Origin: an uncultured bacterium
Lineage (GTDB): Bacteria > Patescibacteriota > Minisyncoccia > Moranbacterales > UBA2206
Length of the DNA: 37,385 bases
Reading direction: 5' to 3'
Assembly: GCA_903841185.1 (NCBI GenBank)
Contig: CAIMIV010000042.1
Location: 75,319 to 112,703, forward strand
Shown: piece after piece, positions 28,327 to 36,862 of the stretch
Layout of the letters: each line of letters starts with the position of its first letter
Position numbering within the stretch: position 1 is the stretch's first letter
Translations under genes and position numbers: made by a program
Notes under the pieces: model-generated
Told to the model about the DNA's origin: nothing
The model's database searches: none
Seen by the model: only the letters and a program-made list of their open reading frames with translations

Positions 28327-28761
28327 ATGTTTATTGGTGAATATTCACATTCGATTGATGAGAAAAAAAGATTGGCGGTGCCCAGCAAGTTTCGTGGCGA
28401 GCTGAAAAACAAAGTGGTGGTCACGCGCGGTTTGGATAAATGTCTATTTGTCTATCCGATGAAAGCTTGGGAAGAGCTGGCCGGAAAATTGGGGACTTTG
28501 CCAGTCGGCGAGGCGAGTACGCGTAGCTTTACGCGTTTGATGCTGGCTGGAGCGGTGGACGTGGATGTGGACAAGCAAGGCCGAATTTTGATTCCCGATT
28601 ATTTGAAAGAGTATGCGGATTTGAAAAGAAATATTGTGGTGGCCGGACTCTATAATCGCTTAGAAATTTGGGATGAAAAGAAATGGGAGATATATAAATT
28701 AGGAGCGGAAAAAAATTCGGATGAAATCGCGGAGCAGTTGGGTAAGTTAGGAGTTTATTAA
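28327..28761 (+). CDS. mraZ: Transcriptional regulator MraZ
   Basis: DNA-binding regulator of the division and cell-wall cluster, 144 aa. The start MFIGEYSHSIDEKKRLAVPS at 28327 gives the conserved N-terminus; an upstream in-frame ATG at 28252 only adds repeat-derived residues. Two AbrB-like MraZ half-domains are visible, each with the DxKxR motif: DEKKRLAVPSKFR (about 11-23) and DKQGRILIPDYLKEYA (about 82-97). The family normally forms ring-shaped oligomers that bind direct repeats upstream of mraZ, which are present here. First gene of the cluster. Confidence 0.95.
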   Translation: MFIGEYSHSIDEKKRLAVPSKFRGELKNKVVVTRGLDKCLFVYPMKAWEELAGKLGTLPVGEASTRSFTRLMLAGAVDVDVDKQGRILIPDYLKEYADLKRNIVVAGLYNRLEIWDEKKWEIYKLGAEKNSDEIAEQLGKLGVY

Positions 28762-28776
28762 ATTAAAAATTTTAGG

Positions 28777-29709
28777 ATGGCTATTCATAAACCGGTTTTA
28801 TTGAAAGAGAGTATAGAAGGACTAAGTTTAAAAGACGGATCTCGTGCTGTGGACGCCACTCTGGGGGGAGGCGGACACAGCAGTGAGATATTAAAAATAA
28901 TCGGCAAAAAGGGACAGTTAATTGCCATTGATCAAGATGCTCAGGCTATTGCCAATTTCAAAAAACAGTTAGCCGGAAAAGATCAGAATGTCTATGTGGT
29001 GAAGGACAATTTTTCCCGGTTGAAAAATATTTTGCAGGAATTGGAAATTGAAGCAGTGGACGCTATTTTGGCTGATTTGGGATATTCTTCCATTCAACTG
29101 GAGGATCGCGAGATAGGGATGAGTTTCCTGTTGGATGCGCCACTGGATATGCGCCTGGATCGAGACGGAGAGCTGACAGCTAAAGATATTGTAAATAATT
29201 ATTCGCAAGGAGAGATTGGAAGAATTTTGAAGGATTATGGGGAAGAACGTTTCGCGAGTATGATTGCCAAAAAAATTGCTGATAGACGAAAAATAAAAAG
29301 CATAGAGACCACTGGAGAATTAGTAGAGATTATCAAAAGTGCGATGCCGGAAAGATACCAGCACGGCAAGTTGCATCCGGCCACCAAGACTTTTCAGGCC
29401 TTGCGCATTGAGACTAATCGGGAATTGGCAGTGCTGGAAGAATTTATTCCCCAGGCGATAGATATGCTGAAGACGGGCGGACGGCTGGCCATCATCTCCT
29501 TCCATTCACTAGAAGATCGAATAGTTAAAAATATACTGAGGAAAAATGCCAGGGGATGCATTTGTCCGGCTGACTTTCCTATTTGCCAATGCGGCGAAAT
29601 GGCGAAAGTAAAAATAATCACTAAAAAACCGATTATTCCAGGCGAGGTGGAAACGGGGGAGAATCCCAGGGCGCGCAGTGCCAAGCTTCGCATTTGCGAG
29701 AAGTTATAG
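28777..29709 (+). CDS. rsmH: 16S rRNA m4C1402 methyltransferase
   Basis: RsmH (MraW) uses S-adenosylmethionine to methylate N4 of C1402 in the ribosomal P site. 310 aa, normal. It shows the start HKPVLLKESIEGL, the SAM-binding DATLGGGGHSSEIL (26-39), LIAIDQDAQAI, DAILADLGYSSIQL, the substrate loop DMRLDR, LHPATKTFQALRIETNRELA and IISFHSLEDRIVKN. Two Cys in CICPADFPICQC near the C-terminus are a common variant. It starts 15 bp after mraZ with GGATG at the start and is surely in the same operon. Confidence 0.97.
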   Translation: MAIHKPVLLKESIEGLSLKDGSRAVDATLGGGGHSSEILKIIGKKGQLIAIDQDAQAIANFKKQLAGKDQNVYVVKDNFSRLKNILQELEIEAVDAILADLGYSSIQLEDREIGMSFLLDAPLDMRLDRDGELTAKDIVNNYSQGEIGRILKDYGEERFASMIAKKIADRRKIKSIETTGELVEIIKSAMPERYQHGKLHPATKTFQALRIETNRELAVLEEFIPQAIDMLKTGGRLAIISFHSLEDRIVKNILRKNARGCICPADFPICQCGEMAKVKIITKKPIIPGEVETGENPRARSAKLRICEKL

Positions 29710-29722
29710 ATTTAAGGTCACA

Positions 29723-29874
29723 ACCCCAGCACTAATTTCAACAAAGATTTGTTAAATGATTAGCCTGGTGTGCGAACTCGCCTTCGGCTTAAAAAGAAAA
29801 AACAAAAGTTTATACAGAAAATTAGTGCGGGGTCCTCAATTTTGTAGTCCCGCTTGGGCGGGAACAAAATTGGG
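29723..29874 (+). other. Structured spacer between rsmH and ftsL
   Basis: Two strong secondary structures fill the 213-bp gap. Stem 1: ACCCC-A-GCACTAATTT (29723-29738) pairs with AAATTAGTGCGGGGT (29819-29833), 15 bp with one bulge around an 80-nt loop that contains GCCTTCGGC. Stem 2: CAATTTTGT-AG-TCCCGC (29837-29853) pairs with GCGGGA-ACAAAATTG (29858-29872), 15 bp with a 2-nt bulge and a 4-nt loop. There is no T-run after stem 2, so it is not a standard terminator. Possible RNA element or palindromic insertion. Confidence 0.65.
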
Positions 29875-29922
29875 AAAAAGAAAAATAAATAAACAATTTA
29901 GTTTCAGGGGGACTGAAAATAA

Positions 29923-30330
29923 ATGTCACGAATTTTGATTTTAAACAAATCAATTGCGAACCCGAGAATGTCTCGGACGCAAAAAAACACTGATTTTCAT
30001 AGTGATGGTTTTTTGTCCGCCAAAAATGCTTTTAGTGCTGGTCGCGTAGAATTGAATGGAATAGCCTTAATATTCACGGTGATTATCGGCATCTTTCTTT
30101 GTGGATCTTTTTATCTCTATCAAGTGAATAATATTGCTACCAAGAGCTATGAAATTAGAGATTTGGAAGGTAAAATTCAAAATTTGAATAAGGAGAGTAA
30201 GAAAATGGAAATTCGAGAAGTAGAATTAAAGTCCATGTATAATATCGAAAAGGCTTCCCAAGATTTGAATTTGGTAAATTCCGGAGAAGTTTCTTATATC
30301 GAAATAAACGGTCCTGTGGCGATGAGATAA
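29923..30330 (+). CDS. ftsL: FtsL-like division protein
   Basis: 135 aa, bitopic: cytoplasmic head (1-45), one membrane helix (NGIALIFTVIIGIFLCGSFY) and an outside coiled coil (SYEIRDLEGKIQNLNKESKK, MEIREVELKSMYNIEKASQD), ending LNLVNSGEVSYIEI. Sequence similarity in this family is low; the call rests on topology and on the position between rsmH and ftsI, the standard place of ftsL. FtsL pairs with the FtsB/DivIC type and activates FtsWI. A structured spacer precedes it. Leader GGGGGACTG-type sequence is the only Shine-Dalgarno-like signal. Confidence 0.8.
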   Translation: MSRILILNKSIANPRMSRTQKNTDFHSDGFLSAKNAFSAGRVELNGIALIFTVIIGIFLCGSFYLYQVNNIATKSYEIRDLEGKIQNLNKESKKMEIREVELKSMYNIEKASQDLNLVNSGEVSYIEINGPVAMR

Positions 30331-30366
30331 TAGATTTGTTGCGTAATAGGTTGCATAACAAGTCTA

Positions 30367-32265
30367 ATGAATTCCAATATGACGGTAGATAGGAAAAATT
30401 TGGAGGATATTCTAAACTGGAGAATTTATGCGCTGGTTTTTTTATTTTTTGCCATGGGTCTGGTTATCATTACTCGCTTCTATTCTTTACAGGTGGTACG
30501 GCATGAGCAATATCAAGCCTTGGCCGAAGGGCAACATTCTATTTTCAAAAGTTTGATACCCAAACGCGGAGAGATTTTTATGAAAGATCGCTCTGAGCGT
30601 TATCCTTTGGCGGTTAATCGTGAAACAAAAATGGCTTATGCGGTGCCCAAGGAAATGGAAAATCCGGCGCAGGCTGCTTTTTCCGTAGCCTCTGTATTGC
30701 AACTGGATGCCAATGATTTGCAAGAAAAATTCAGCAAAGCCAACGATATGTATGAGCCCCTGAAGCATCGCCTGAGTGAGGAAGAAAGCGACAAGCTAAA
30801 TGCTTTGCAATTGAGCGGCATTCATCTTTCAGATGAAAATTATCGTTATTATCCTTCTTCCGAATTGGCGGCTAATGTGGTGGGATTTGTAGGCTGGAAG
30901 GGGGACAGTTTGGGAGGGCGGTATGGTTTTGAGTCTTTTGAGGATGAGACATTGCAAGGCACAGAAGGTTCTCTTTTTCACGAGAGAGATGCTTCCGGCG
31001 GGTGGGTTGGAGGAAAGGCACGGGAAATTACGCAAGCTAAGGATGGTGATTCTTTTGTTTTGACACTGGATCATATTGTGCAATATCAGGCAGAAAAGAT
31101 TATTAAAAATGCCATAGTGAAATACCAAGCCGATAGCGGCAGTATTATTGTTATGGAACCTGGCACCGGAAAAATATTAGCTATGGCTAATTCCCCTACT
31201 TTTAATCCCAATGAATATGCTAAGGTGGAAGATATTGGTGCCTTTCGGAATACGGCGATTAGTAGTGCGTATGAGTCCGGGAGTGTGTTTAAAACACTTA
31301 CTATTGCATCCGGACTGGATAGTGGTAAAATTACCCCCGATTCTACCTACACGGATACCGGTTCAGTTTTTGAGGCCGGTTATACGATTCACAACTCAGA
31401 TTTGAAATCTAATGGTGTGCAGACGATGACGCAGGTGATGGAAAAGTCTCTTAATACTGGAGTTATCTATGTAGAAAAGTTATTGGGTAATAAAGATTTC
31501 GCGGAATATATGAAAAGATTTGGTTTTGGAGAATTGACCGGCATAGATTTGATGGGCGAGGCGAGAGGCAACACTAATAATTTAAATAATTTGAGAAGCA
31601 ACATTCAGTTTTTTACCGCGGCTTTTGGCCAGGGGATAACAGTGACGCCCATTCAGCTAGCCAGTGCCTATAGCGCTATTGCCAACGGCGGGACCTTGAT
31701 GAAACCGCAAATAATTGATAGCATACTACATACCGGTGGAGAGGAAGAGGTTATCGCTCCCCAAGAAATCCGCAAAGTTATTTCGCAAAAAGCCGCTATG
31801 GAAACCGGAAAAATTTTGCAAAGTGTGGTGGATAATGGACATGGGAAGAGAGCTGGCGTGCCGGGCTATTTGGTAGGCGGAAAAACCGGAACGGCTCAGA
31901 TAGTGGATGCTCAAACCGGCGGCTATGCGCAAGGGAGGTCAGTCGGCTCTTTTGCTGGCTTTGCTCCGATCAATGATCCTAAATTCACCATAGTAGTTGA
32001 GTTGGATAATCCCAAGAATGTAGAATGGGCAGAATCCAGCGCCGCCCCCGTTTTTGGGGAAATGATGAAATTTTTGCTGGGCTATTATAATATTGAACCG
32101 ACGCAGCAGTATACTCAAGCTGATCTGGATAAATTTAATGCCGCCCATACGATCCTGCAATTTTCTCCGGATGCTCAGGTGGAGGCAGGAAAAATAAACG
32201 CTAGTCCAACTACTCCAGAACAAAGCATCATAATCAAGGCAGACAGTAAAAAAGTAAAAAAATGA
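30367..32265 (+). CDS. ftsI: Division transpeptidase (class B PBP), FtsI/SpoVD type
   Basis: Septal peptidoglycan transpeptidase, 632 aa. N-terminal anchor helix (IYALVFLFFAMGLVIITRFY), then the PBP dimerisation domain (SLIPKRGEIFMKDRSERYPL; GFVGWKGDSLGGRYGFESFE). The catalytic domain has the three active-site motifs: S306-V-F-K309 (SxxK), S361-L-N (SxN) and K506-T-G (KTG). It ends in a Pro/Ser-rich tail. It overlaps murF by four bases (ATGA). It would cross-link septal wall together with an FtsW-type polymerase encoded elsewhere. The presence of the whole set of motifs implies the organism makes peptidoglycan. Confidence 0.95.
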   Translation: MNSNMTVDRKNLEDILNWRIYALVFLFFAMGLVIITRFYSLQVVRHEQYQALAEGQHSIFKSLIPKRGEIFMKDRSERYPLAVNRETKMAYAVPKEMENPAQAAFSVASVLQLDANDLQEKFSKANDMYEPLKHRLSEEESDKLNALQLSGIHLSDENYRYYPSSELAANVVGFVGWKGDSLGGRYGFESFEDETLQGTEGSLFHERDASGGWVGGKAREITQAKDGDSFVLTLDHIVQYQAEKIIKNAIVKYQADSGSIIVMEPGTGKILAMANSPTFNPNEYAKVEDIGAFRNTAISSAYESGSVFKTLTIASGLDSGKITPDSTYTDTGSVFEAGYTIHNSDLKSNGVQTMTQVMEKSLNTGVIYVEKLLGNKDFAEYMKRFGFGELTGIDLMGEARGNTNNLNNLRSNIQFFTAAFGQGITVTPIQLASAYSAIANGGTLMKPQIIDSILHTGGEEEVIAPQEIRKVISQKAAMETGKILQSVVDNGHGKRAGVPGYLVGGKTGTAQIVDAQTGGYAQGRSVGSFAGFAPINDPKFTIVVELDNPKNVEWAESSAAPVFGEMMKFLLGYYNIEPTQQYTQADLDKFNAAHTILQFSPDAQVEAGKINASPTTPEQSIIIKADSKKVKK

Positions 32266-33590
32266 TAAACGGTAAATCACAAAAAATAGTTTGGCTGGAA
32301 AAAATGCTTCGCGGGATGGCTGTTTTAGTGCTAAAAAAATATAATCCTAAGATAATCAGTGTCACAGGTTCCGTGGGAAAAACTTCCACTAAAGAAGCGA
32401 TTTATGCAGTGATGGCGAGTAAATTTCGAGTGAGAAAAACAGAAAAAAACTATAACAATGAAATCGGTTTGCCCTTGACTATCATCGGAGCGGAGAGCGG
32501 AGAAGATTCTCTTTTTGGTTGGGGCAGGGTTTTGTTGAAATGGCTGTGGGTGGTGCTGGCGCCGATTGAATATCCGGAAATGTTGGTTTTGGAAATGGGC
32601 GCGGATAAGCCCGGTGATATTGAATATTTAACTAGTTTTGTGACTTCTAACGCCGGAGTGATTACTGATTTTTCCTCCAGTCACATCGAATTTTTCAAAA
32701 CTATTGAAGGTGTGGCTAAAGAGAAAAGCGTTCTGGTGAAGAAGCTGAGTGCCAGTGGACTAGCCGTTCTCAATGTGGATAATCCACATGTGGCCAAATT
32801 GGAGTCACAACTGAAGTGTAATGTGGTGACTTTTGGTTTTGTGCCAGAAGCGCAAATGCGCGCTACAGATTTTAGTTTTAGTTATGTAGGGGAGAAGCAA
32901 GACTTGCGAGGTTTGAGTTTTAAGTTGAATTATAAAGGAACCACTCTTCCTGTGAGACTAAATAATATTTTGGCTAAACATCAAATCTATTCTGCCCTGG
33001 CAGCAGTGGCTGTTGGTACCGGATTTGGCATTAATTTAGTGGAAGCCGCCGCGGCGCTGGAAAATTTTTCTTTGCCGGGTGGCCGGATGAATCTAATCCT
33101 GGGCATGCATAAATCATATATTATTGATGATACTTATAATGCTTCTCCTGTTTCGGTCGCTGCCGCTCTCAATGCTCTCGGCGAAATAGCAGCTTCGAGC
33201 AAACAGGTGGCCAGAAAAATTGTTGTCTTGGGGGACATGTTGGAATTGGGAGAGGAGGAGGAAGAGCGGCATCGCGAGATAGGCAGGAAAATTATGGAAG
33301 TGGGTTGCGATTTTTTTGTGGCGGTGGGAGGGCGAATGCGCTTGGCGGGAGAGGAGCTGATCCAAGCTGGCTTTGCGGAGGAAAAAGTTTTTTATTTTGC
33401 TAGCCCCATGGAGGTCGGTAAAAAAATGAAAGAGCTGGTGGCTGAAGGTGATTATATTTTGGTAAAAGGTTCTCAGGGAATGCGCATGGAAAAAGTGGTG
33501 GAGGAACTTATGCAAAATCCACAGGAAGAGCTGAAAATGTTGTGCCGGCAAAATAAGCACTGGAAAGAAATAGCTTGGAAAAAAGTGTGA
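32262..33590 (+). CDS. murF: MurF-type Mur ligase lacking the usual N-terminal domain
   Basis: ATP-dependent ligase expected to add D-Ala-D-Ala to UDP-MurNAc-tripeptide. 442 aa. The P-loop TGSVGKTSTKEAI lies at residues 35-47, whereas standard MurF has it near residue 107, so the N-terminal UDP-binding domain is missing or replaced by a short helix (KIVWLEKMLRGMAVLVLKKY). The central domain has LVLEMGADKPGDIEYL and ITDFSSSHIEFF. The C-terminal domain has PGGRMNLILG, DDTYNASPVSVAAALNAL and KIVVLGDMLELGEEEEERH. A hydrophobic insertion (FGWGRVLLKWLWVVL) may touch the membrane. The cluster position supports MurF; a related amino-acid ligase cannot be excluded. mraY, murD and the rest are not here. 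Confidence 0.88.
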   Translation: MINGKSQKIVWLEKMLRGMAVLVLKKYNPKIISVTGSVGKTSTKEAIYAVMASKFRVRKTEKNYNNEIGLPLTIIGAESGEDSLFGWGRVLLKWLWVVLAPIEYPEMLVLEMGADKPGDIEYLTSFVTSNAGVITDFSSSHIEFFKTIEGVAKEKSVLVKKLSASGLAVLNVDNPHVAKLESQLKCNVVTFGFVPEAQMRATDFSFSYVGEKQDLRGLSFKLNYKGTTLPVRLNNILAKHQIYSALAAVAVGTGFGINLVEAAAALENFSLPGGRMNLILGMHKSYIIDDTYNASPVSVAAALNALGEIAASSKQVARKIVVLGDMLELGEEEEERHREIGRKIMEVGCDFFVAVGGRMRLAGEELIQAGFAEEKVFYFASPMEVGKKMKELVAEGDYILVKGSQGMRMEKVVEELMQNPQEELKMLCRQNKHWKEIAWKKV

Positions 33591-33640
33591 TATAATTAGC
33601 TTAGTGTTGCAAGGCTGTTTTTTGGTTATTCGGGCAAGAC

Positions 33641-33669
33641 TTGATATTTTCTGAGTTTATTGCTACAGT
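33641..33669 (+). promoter_or_regulatory. Candidate promoter of tRNA-Glu
   Basis: TTGATA (33641-33646), 17 nt, TACAGT (33664-33669), about 60 nt before the tRNA. Moderate match only. Confidence 0.4.
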
Positions 33670-33728
33670 TATATTTATCATGGTGCTATCCTTCAATGGC
33701 AGATAGGCATCATTTTAAAGCCATATAT

Positions 33729-33800
33729 GGCCTCATCGTCTAACGGTTAGGACGCCAGGTTCTCATCCTGGTAATAGGAGTTCGATTCTCCTTGAGGCTA
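33729..33800 (+). tRNA. tRNA-Glu (anticodon CUC)
   Basis: A 72-nt cloverleaf: acceptor GGCCTCA / TGAGGCT, D-arm around GTCTAACGGTTAGGAC, anticodon stem-loop CCAGG-TTCTCAT-CCTGG (CTC), T-arm GGAG-TTCGATT-CTCC. CCA is not encoded. The prenyl synthase frame is open back into the tRNA, but its start must lie beyond it. Confidence 0.92.
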
Positions 33801-33824
33801 CTAAAATTTATAAAAATAAACTCC

Positions 33825-34895
33825 GTGGATGCCAAAAAAACTTTAGTGGAATTTAAGAATATCGTAGATCCATATTTGAACGCCTATTTTGAAAAGAAGG
33901 CTAAAGAGGCAGGTGAGATAGATATTATCGCCGAGGAAACAGTGCGTCTGATTAAAGATTATACTATGGCAGGTGGAAAAAGAATTCGGCCGGCTTTTTT
34001 GTATTTTGGCTACTTGGCTTCCGGGGGAAAGAAGAATAAGAAGATTCTAGAAGTTTCCATCTGCGTGGAGTTATTACATTCCTTTCTACTGATCCATGAT
34101 GATATTATGGATAGGGATGCCACCAGGCACGGAGTGGCGACTATGCATGAAAGATTCAAAGCTATCGGCGCTCGCTATAAACTTAGCGATGACCATGATC
34201 ATTTTGGCAACTCCATGGCCATCATGGCAGGCGATATGGCTGCAGCTATGGCTTGTGAAGCTATTTTTAGTTCGAAATTTTCCCCAGCTTTGATAGTTAA
34301 GGCGCTGAACAAGCTGCAAGAGATTATCTTTATCACTGTTCCTGGTCAAATGATAGATGTCATTATGCAATATGCTGAAGTGGCGACGGAGGAAGAAATT
34401 CTAAAAATGCATGAATGTAAGACTGCCCGTTATACTTTCGAGGGACCATTACAGCTCGGATGCCTGCTGGCGGGAGGAAGCAAGAAAACGTTTCAATATT
34501 TTTCAGATTACTCTTTGCCATTGGGCAAAGCTTTCCAAATTCAAGATGATATTTTGGGTGTTTTTGGAGATGAGAAAAAAATTGGCAAACCAGTCGGGTC
34601 AGATATTATTGAAGGGAAACAAACCTTGCTGGTGATTAAGGCTTTGGAATGGGGCACGAAAGAACAGAAACAAGTTTTAAAAAAATATTTGAAAAAGAAG
34701 AATTTAACGCCAAAAGAAATTGATGAATTCAGAATAGTGATTCAAGAGACTGGCTCGCTGAAATATTCTCAAGAGCTCGCTGCAAATTTTATTCAGGAGG
34801 CCTTGAGGGCAATTAAAAAAATAGATTGTAAAAATAAAGAAGCTAAGGAATTTCTCGTGGGTATTGCGGATTATATGTTAAATAGAGAGGTGTAG
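33825..34895 (+). CDS. Trans-polyprenyl diphosphate synthase
   Basis: Isoprenoid chain elongation (farnesyl, geranylgeranyl or longer) from isopentenyl diphosphate. I place the start at GTG 33825 (VDAKKTLVEFKNIVDPYL) because the open frame before it runs into tRNA-Glu; no Shine-Dalgarno is seen, so the start is uncertain. About 356 aa. Motifs: GGKRIRPAFLYFGY; the first Asp-rich motif LLIHDDIMDRD followed by TRHGVATMHE; AIMAGDMAAAMA; the second Asp-rich motif FQIQDDILGVFGD; and GKQTLLVIKAL. The bulky residues before the first motif (ELLHSFLL) do not settle product length. It precedes a cis-prenyltransferase that could extend its product. Confidence 0.92.
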   Translation: MDAKKTLVEFKNIVDPYLNAYFEKKAKEAGEIDIIAEETVRLIKDYTMAGGKRIRPAFLYFGYLASGGKKNKKILEVSICVELLHSFLLIHDDIMDRDATRHGVATMHERFKAIGARYKLSDDHDHFGNSMAIMAGDMAAAMACEAIFSSKFSPALIVKALNKLQEIIFITVPGQMIDVIMQYAEVATEEEILKMHECKTARYTFEGPLQLGCLLAGGSKKTFQYFSDYSLPLGKAFQIQDDILGVFGDEKKIGKPVGSDIIEGKQTLLVIKALEWGTKEQKQVLKKYLKKKNLTPKEIDEFRIVIQETGSLKYSQELAANFIQEALRAIKKIDCKNKEAKEFLVGIADYMLNREV

Positions 34896-34950
34896 TAGTA
34901 AAAAGAAGCTATTTTTGTACTTATATTAATGTTTAATTTAAAAATTAGAT

Positions 34951-35667
34951 ATGATGGAAAAAGAAATGCAGAATATGCCTAATCACCTAGCTATCATCCC
35001 GGATGGCAATCGGCGTTGGGCCAAGGAGCGAGGCTTGCAACCCTGGGAGGGACATGAGGCGGGTGCGAAAAACACAGAAGCGCTTATTCGTTATGCTTTG
35101 AAAAAAGGCATCTATTGTCTGACTCTGTGGGGGTCTTCGGTGGATAATCTAAAAAAGCGCCCCCTGCAAGAGAAAAAAGCCTTGTTGGATATTTATAAAA
35201 GATATTTCACGGAATTACTCACTAACCCCGATATTGATGAACAAGAAGCCAGAATAAACTTTATCGGCAAATGGGAAGAGCAATTTCCCGATTCGCTCAA
35301 GAGCATCCTGTATGCTATTATAGAGAAAACCCAGCGGTATGAGAAAAAAATGTTGAATTTTATGCTGGCTTATAATGGCGACGATGATATGCTGCAGGCG
35401 GTGCAAAAAATTCAGGATAAATGCGCGGCGGGTGTTAAAATAACCGCGGCAACGCTAAAGAAAAATCTGTTGACAGCTAATCTTCCGGCCGTAGACTATT
35501 TAGTTCGAACGGGCGGGGATGCGCATTTGAGCGCCGGGTTTATGATGTGGGACGTGGCCAATGCGCAGCTATACTTTGCGCAGGAAAAATTCCCGGATTT
35601 CAACGAAGAGAAATTGGAACAAGCCTTGGAGGAATACACCACGCGGCAAAGAAGGTTTGGAAAATAA
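34951..35667 (+). CDS. uppS: UppS-like cis-prenyltransferase
   Basis: Undecaprenyl (or related) diphosphate synthase, which makes the lipid carrier for peptidoglycan and other glycans. 238 aa. Near the start, NHLAIIPDGNRRWAKERGLQ is the catalytic motif (usual form IMDGNGRWA; D18 is the essential Asp, and M to P and G to R changes are seen). Then GHEAGAKNTEALIRYALKKG, LTLWGSSVDNLKKRP (usual YAFSTENWKRP) and DYLVRTGGDAHLSAGFMMWD with NAQLYF (usual RTSGE.RLSNFLLWQ...ELYF). All regions are present but divergent, nearer to archaeal and CPR forms. It lies 55 bp after the trans-prenyl synthase. The frame ends 14 bp before the thiol-relay gene. Confidence 0.9.
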   Translation: MMEKEMQNMPNHLAIIPDGNRRWAKERGLQPWEGHEAGAKNTEALIRYALKKGIYCLTLWGSSVDNLKKRPLQEKKALLDIYKRYFTELLTNPDIDEQEARINFIGKWEEQFPDSLKSILYAIIEKTQRYEKKMLNFMLAYNGDDDMLQAVQKIQDKCAAGVKITAATLKKNLLTANLPAVDYLVRTGGDAHLSAGFMMWDVANAQLYFAQEKFPDFNEEKLEQALEEYTTRQRRFGK

Positions 35668-35681
35668 AATATAGAAAAAAT

Positions 35682-36788
35682 ATGACAAAAAAAAGCTTTA
35701 TTTTTATAATATTTGCGCTGTCTTTAATATTTTTTTCACCGGCCAAGGCGCAAGAGCCCACGGTGAAAAAAAAGGCCGTTTATTTTTATTCAGCGACCTG
35801 CGCTCATTGTGAAAAAGTGGATAGCTATTTTCAGGCAGTGAATATCTATAACACGTATGATATTGAAAAAATAGAGGCCTCCGGTCCCTATAATATGGCC
35901 TATTTTAATAAATTCTTGGATGCGTTCAGTGTGCCGGCGGATAAGCGCGGTTTTCCGGTGATATTTTTTCAAGACAAGATGATTTTGGGCGACGAGCCGA
36001 TTATCAATAATTTTGTGAGCGAGATTGAAAAGGTGGAGGCTGTGGAAGCACCTACTCCGGAAAAGGTGAGCGAGATGTTGAATGTGGAACAGAAGACCAG
36101 CAAGCCGCTTGTGGCTGACGTCTCATTGATAGTTTTGATTTGGGCTGCTCTGGTGGATGCAATCAATCCTTGCGCCTTTGCAGTGCTGATTCTTTTGGTA
36201 GCGACAGTTATTTCCGCCAAAGGCAGACGGGGCGGGCTATATTCCGGTTTGTTATTTTCGCTGGCGATTTTTGTTTCCTATTTTTTGATGGGCCTGGGTC
36301 TGTACAAGGCGATGGGATTTTTCAATCTGCCTAAGATATTTTCCTTTGTGATTGGCGGGATTGCCATCCTCATTGGCATCGCTAATCTCAAGGATTTTTT
36401 TTGGTATGGCAGGGGTTTTGTGATGGAAGTGCCTTTCAGCTGGCGGCCGAAAATGCAAGCCATCATTCGCAATGTCACTAGCCCTATGGGCGCGTTGGGA
36501 GCGGGTTTTCTGGTGAGTCTCTTTTTGCTGCCGTGCACCAGCGGACCCTATATTGTTATTTTGGGACTCTTGGCACAAAAAGAAAATCTAGGGCATACTA
36601 TTTGGATGCTGTTTGTGTATAACTTGATTTTTATTCTGCCAATGGTTATAATTACTATTAGTATGTATTTAGGAGTTAGGGCGAAAGGATTGGAGAATTG
36701 GCGACAGAAAAATATTCGTCTGCTTCATCTGGTGGCCGGTGCAATAATGTTGTTTATCGGCGGATATCTTATTTACAATTGGTTATAA
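35682..36788 (+). CDS. Thioredoxin-like/CcdA fusion, trans-membrane thiol transporter
   Basis: 368 aa from ATG 35682; the frame is open earlier inside uppS, but only this start gives the signal peptide (SFIFIIFALSLIFFSPAKAQ). Residues 30-115 are a thioredoxin-fold domain outside the cell with the CxxC YSATCAHCEKVDSYF (C40, C43) and a cis-Pro-like GFPVIFF. From about 155 a six-helix CcdA/DsbD core follows, with its two membrane cysteines in DAINPCAFAVLIL (C164) and FLLPCTSGPYIVILG (C285). This architecture moves reducing power from cytoplasmic thioredoxin (trxA lies downstream) to extracytoplasmic thiols. The fusion order, Trx first, is the reverse of classical DsbD. Confidence 0.92.
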   Translation: MTKKSFIFIIFALSLIFFSPAKAQEPTVKKKAVYFYSATCAHCEKVDSYFQAVNIYNTYDIEKIEASGPYNMAYFNKFLDAFSVPADKRGFPVIFFQDKMILGDEPIINNFVSEIEKVEAVEAPTPEKVSEMLNVEQKTSKPLVADVSLIVLIWAALVDAINPCAFAVLILLVATVISAKGRRGGLYSGLLFSLAIFVSYFLMGLGLYKAMGFFNLPKIFSFVIGGIAILIGIANLKDFFWYGRGFVMEVPFSWRPKMQAIIRNVTSPMGALGAGFLVSLFLLPCTSGPYIVILGLLAQKENLGHTIWMLFVYNLIFILPMVIITISMYLGVRAKGLENWRQKNIRLLHLVAGAIMLFIGGYLIYNWL

Positions 36789-36862
36789 TTAAATTTTTTT
36801 AAAACATTTTCAGTGTTTTAATTACTAGATTTTCAAAAAACAATCACTTAGTTTAAAAATTA

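Noticed and set aside
29756-29938. Plus-strand 60-codon ORF between rsmH and ftsL
   Set aside because: It is formed by the two stem structures, has no start signal and overlaps ftsL; the structure explains the sequence better.
33792-33824. TTG start for the prenyl synthase inside tRNA-Glu
   Set aside because: It would translate the tRNA 3' end; GTG at 33825 is the more likely start.
35547-35681. Upstream extension of the Trx-CcdA gene
   Set aside because: It overlaps the conserved end of uppS and would hide the signal peptide at 35682.
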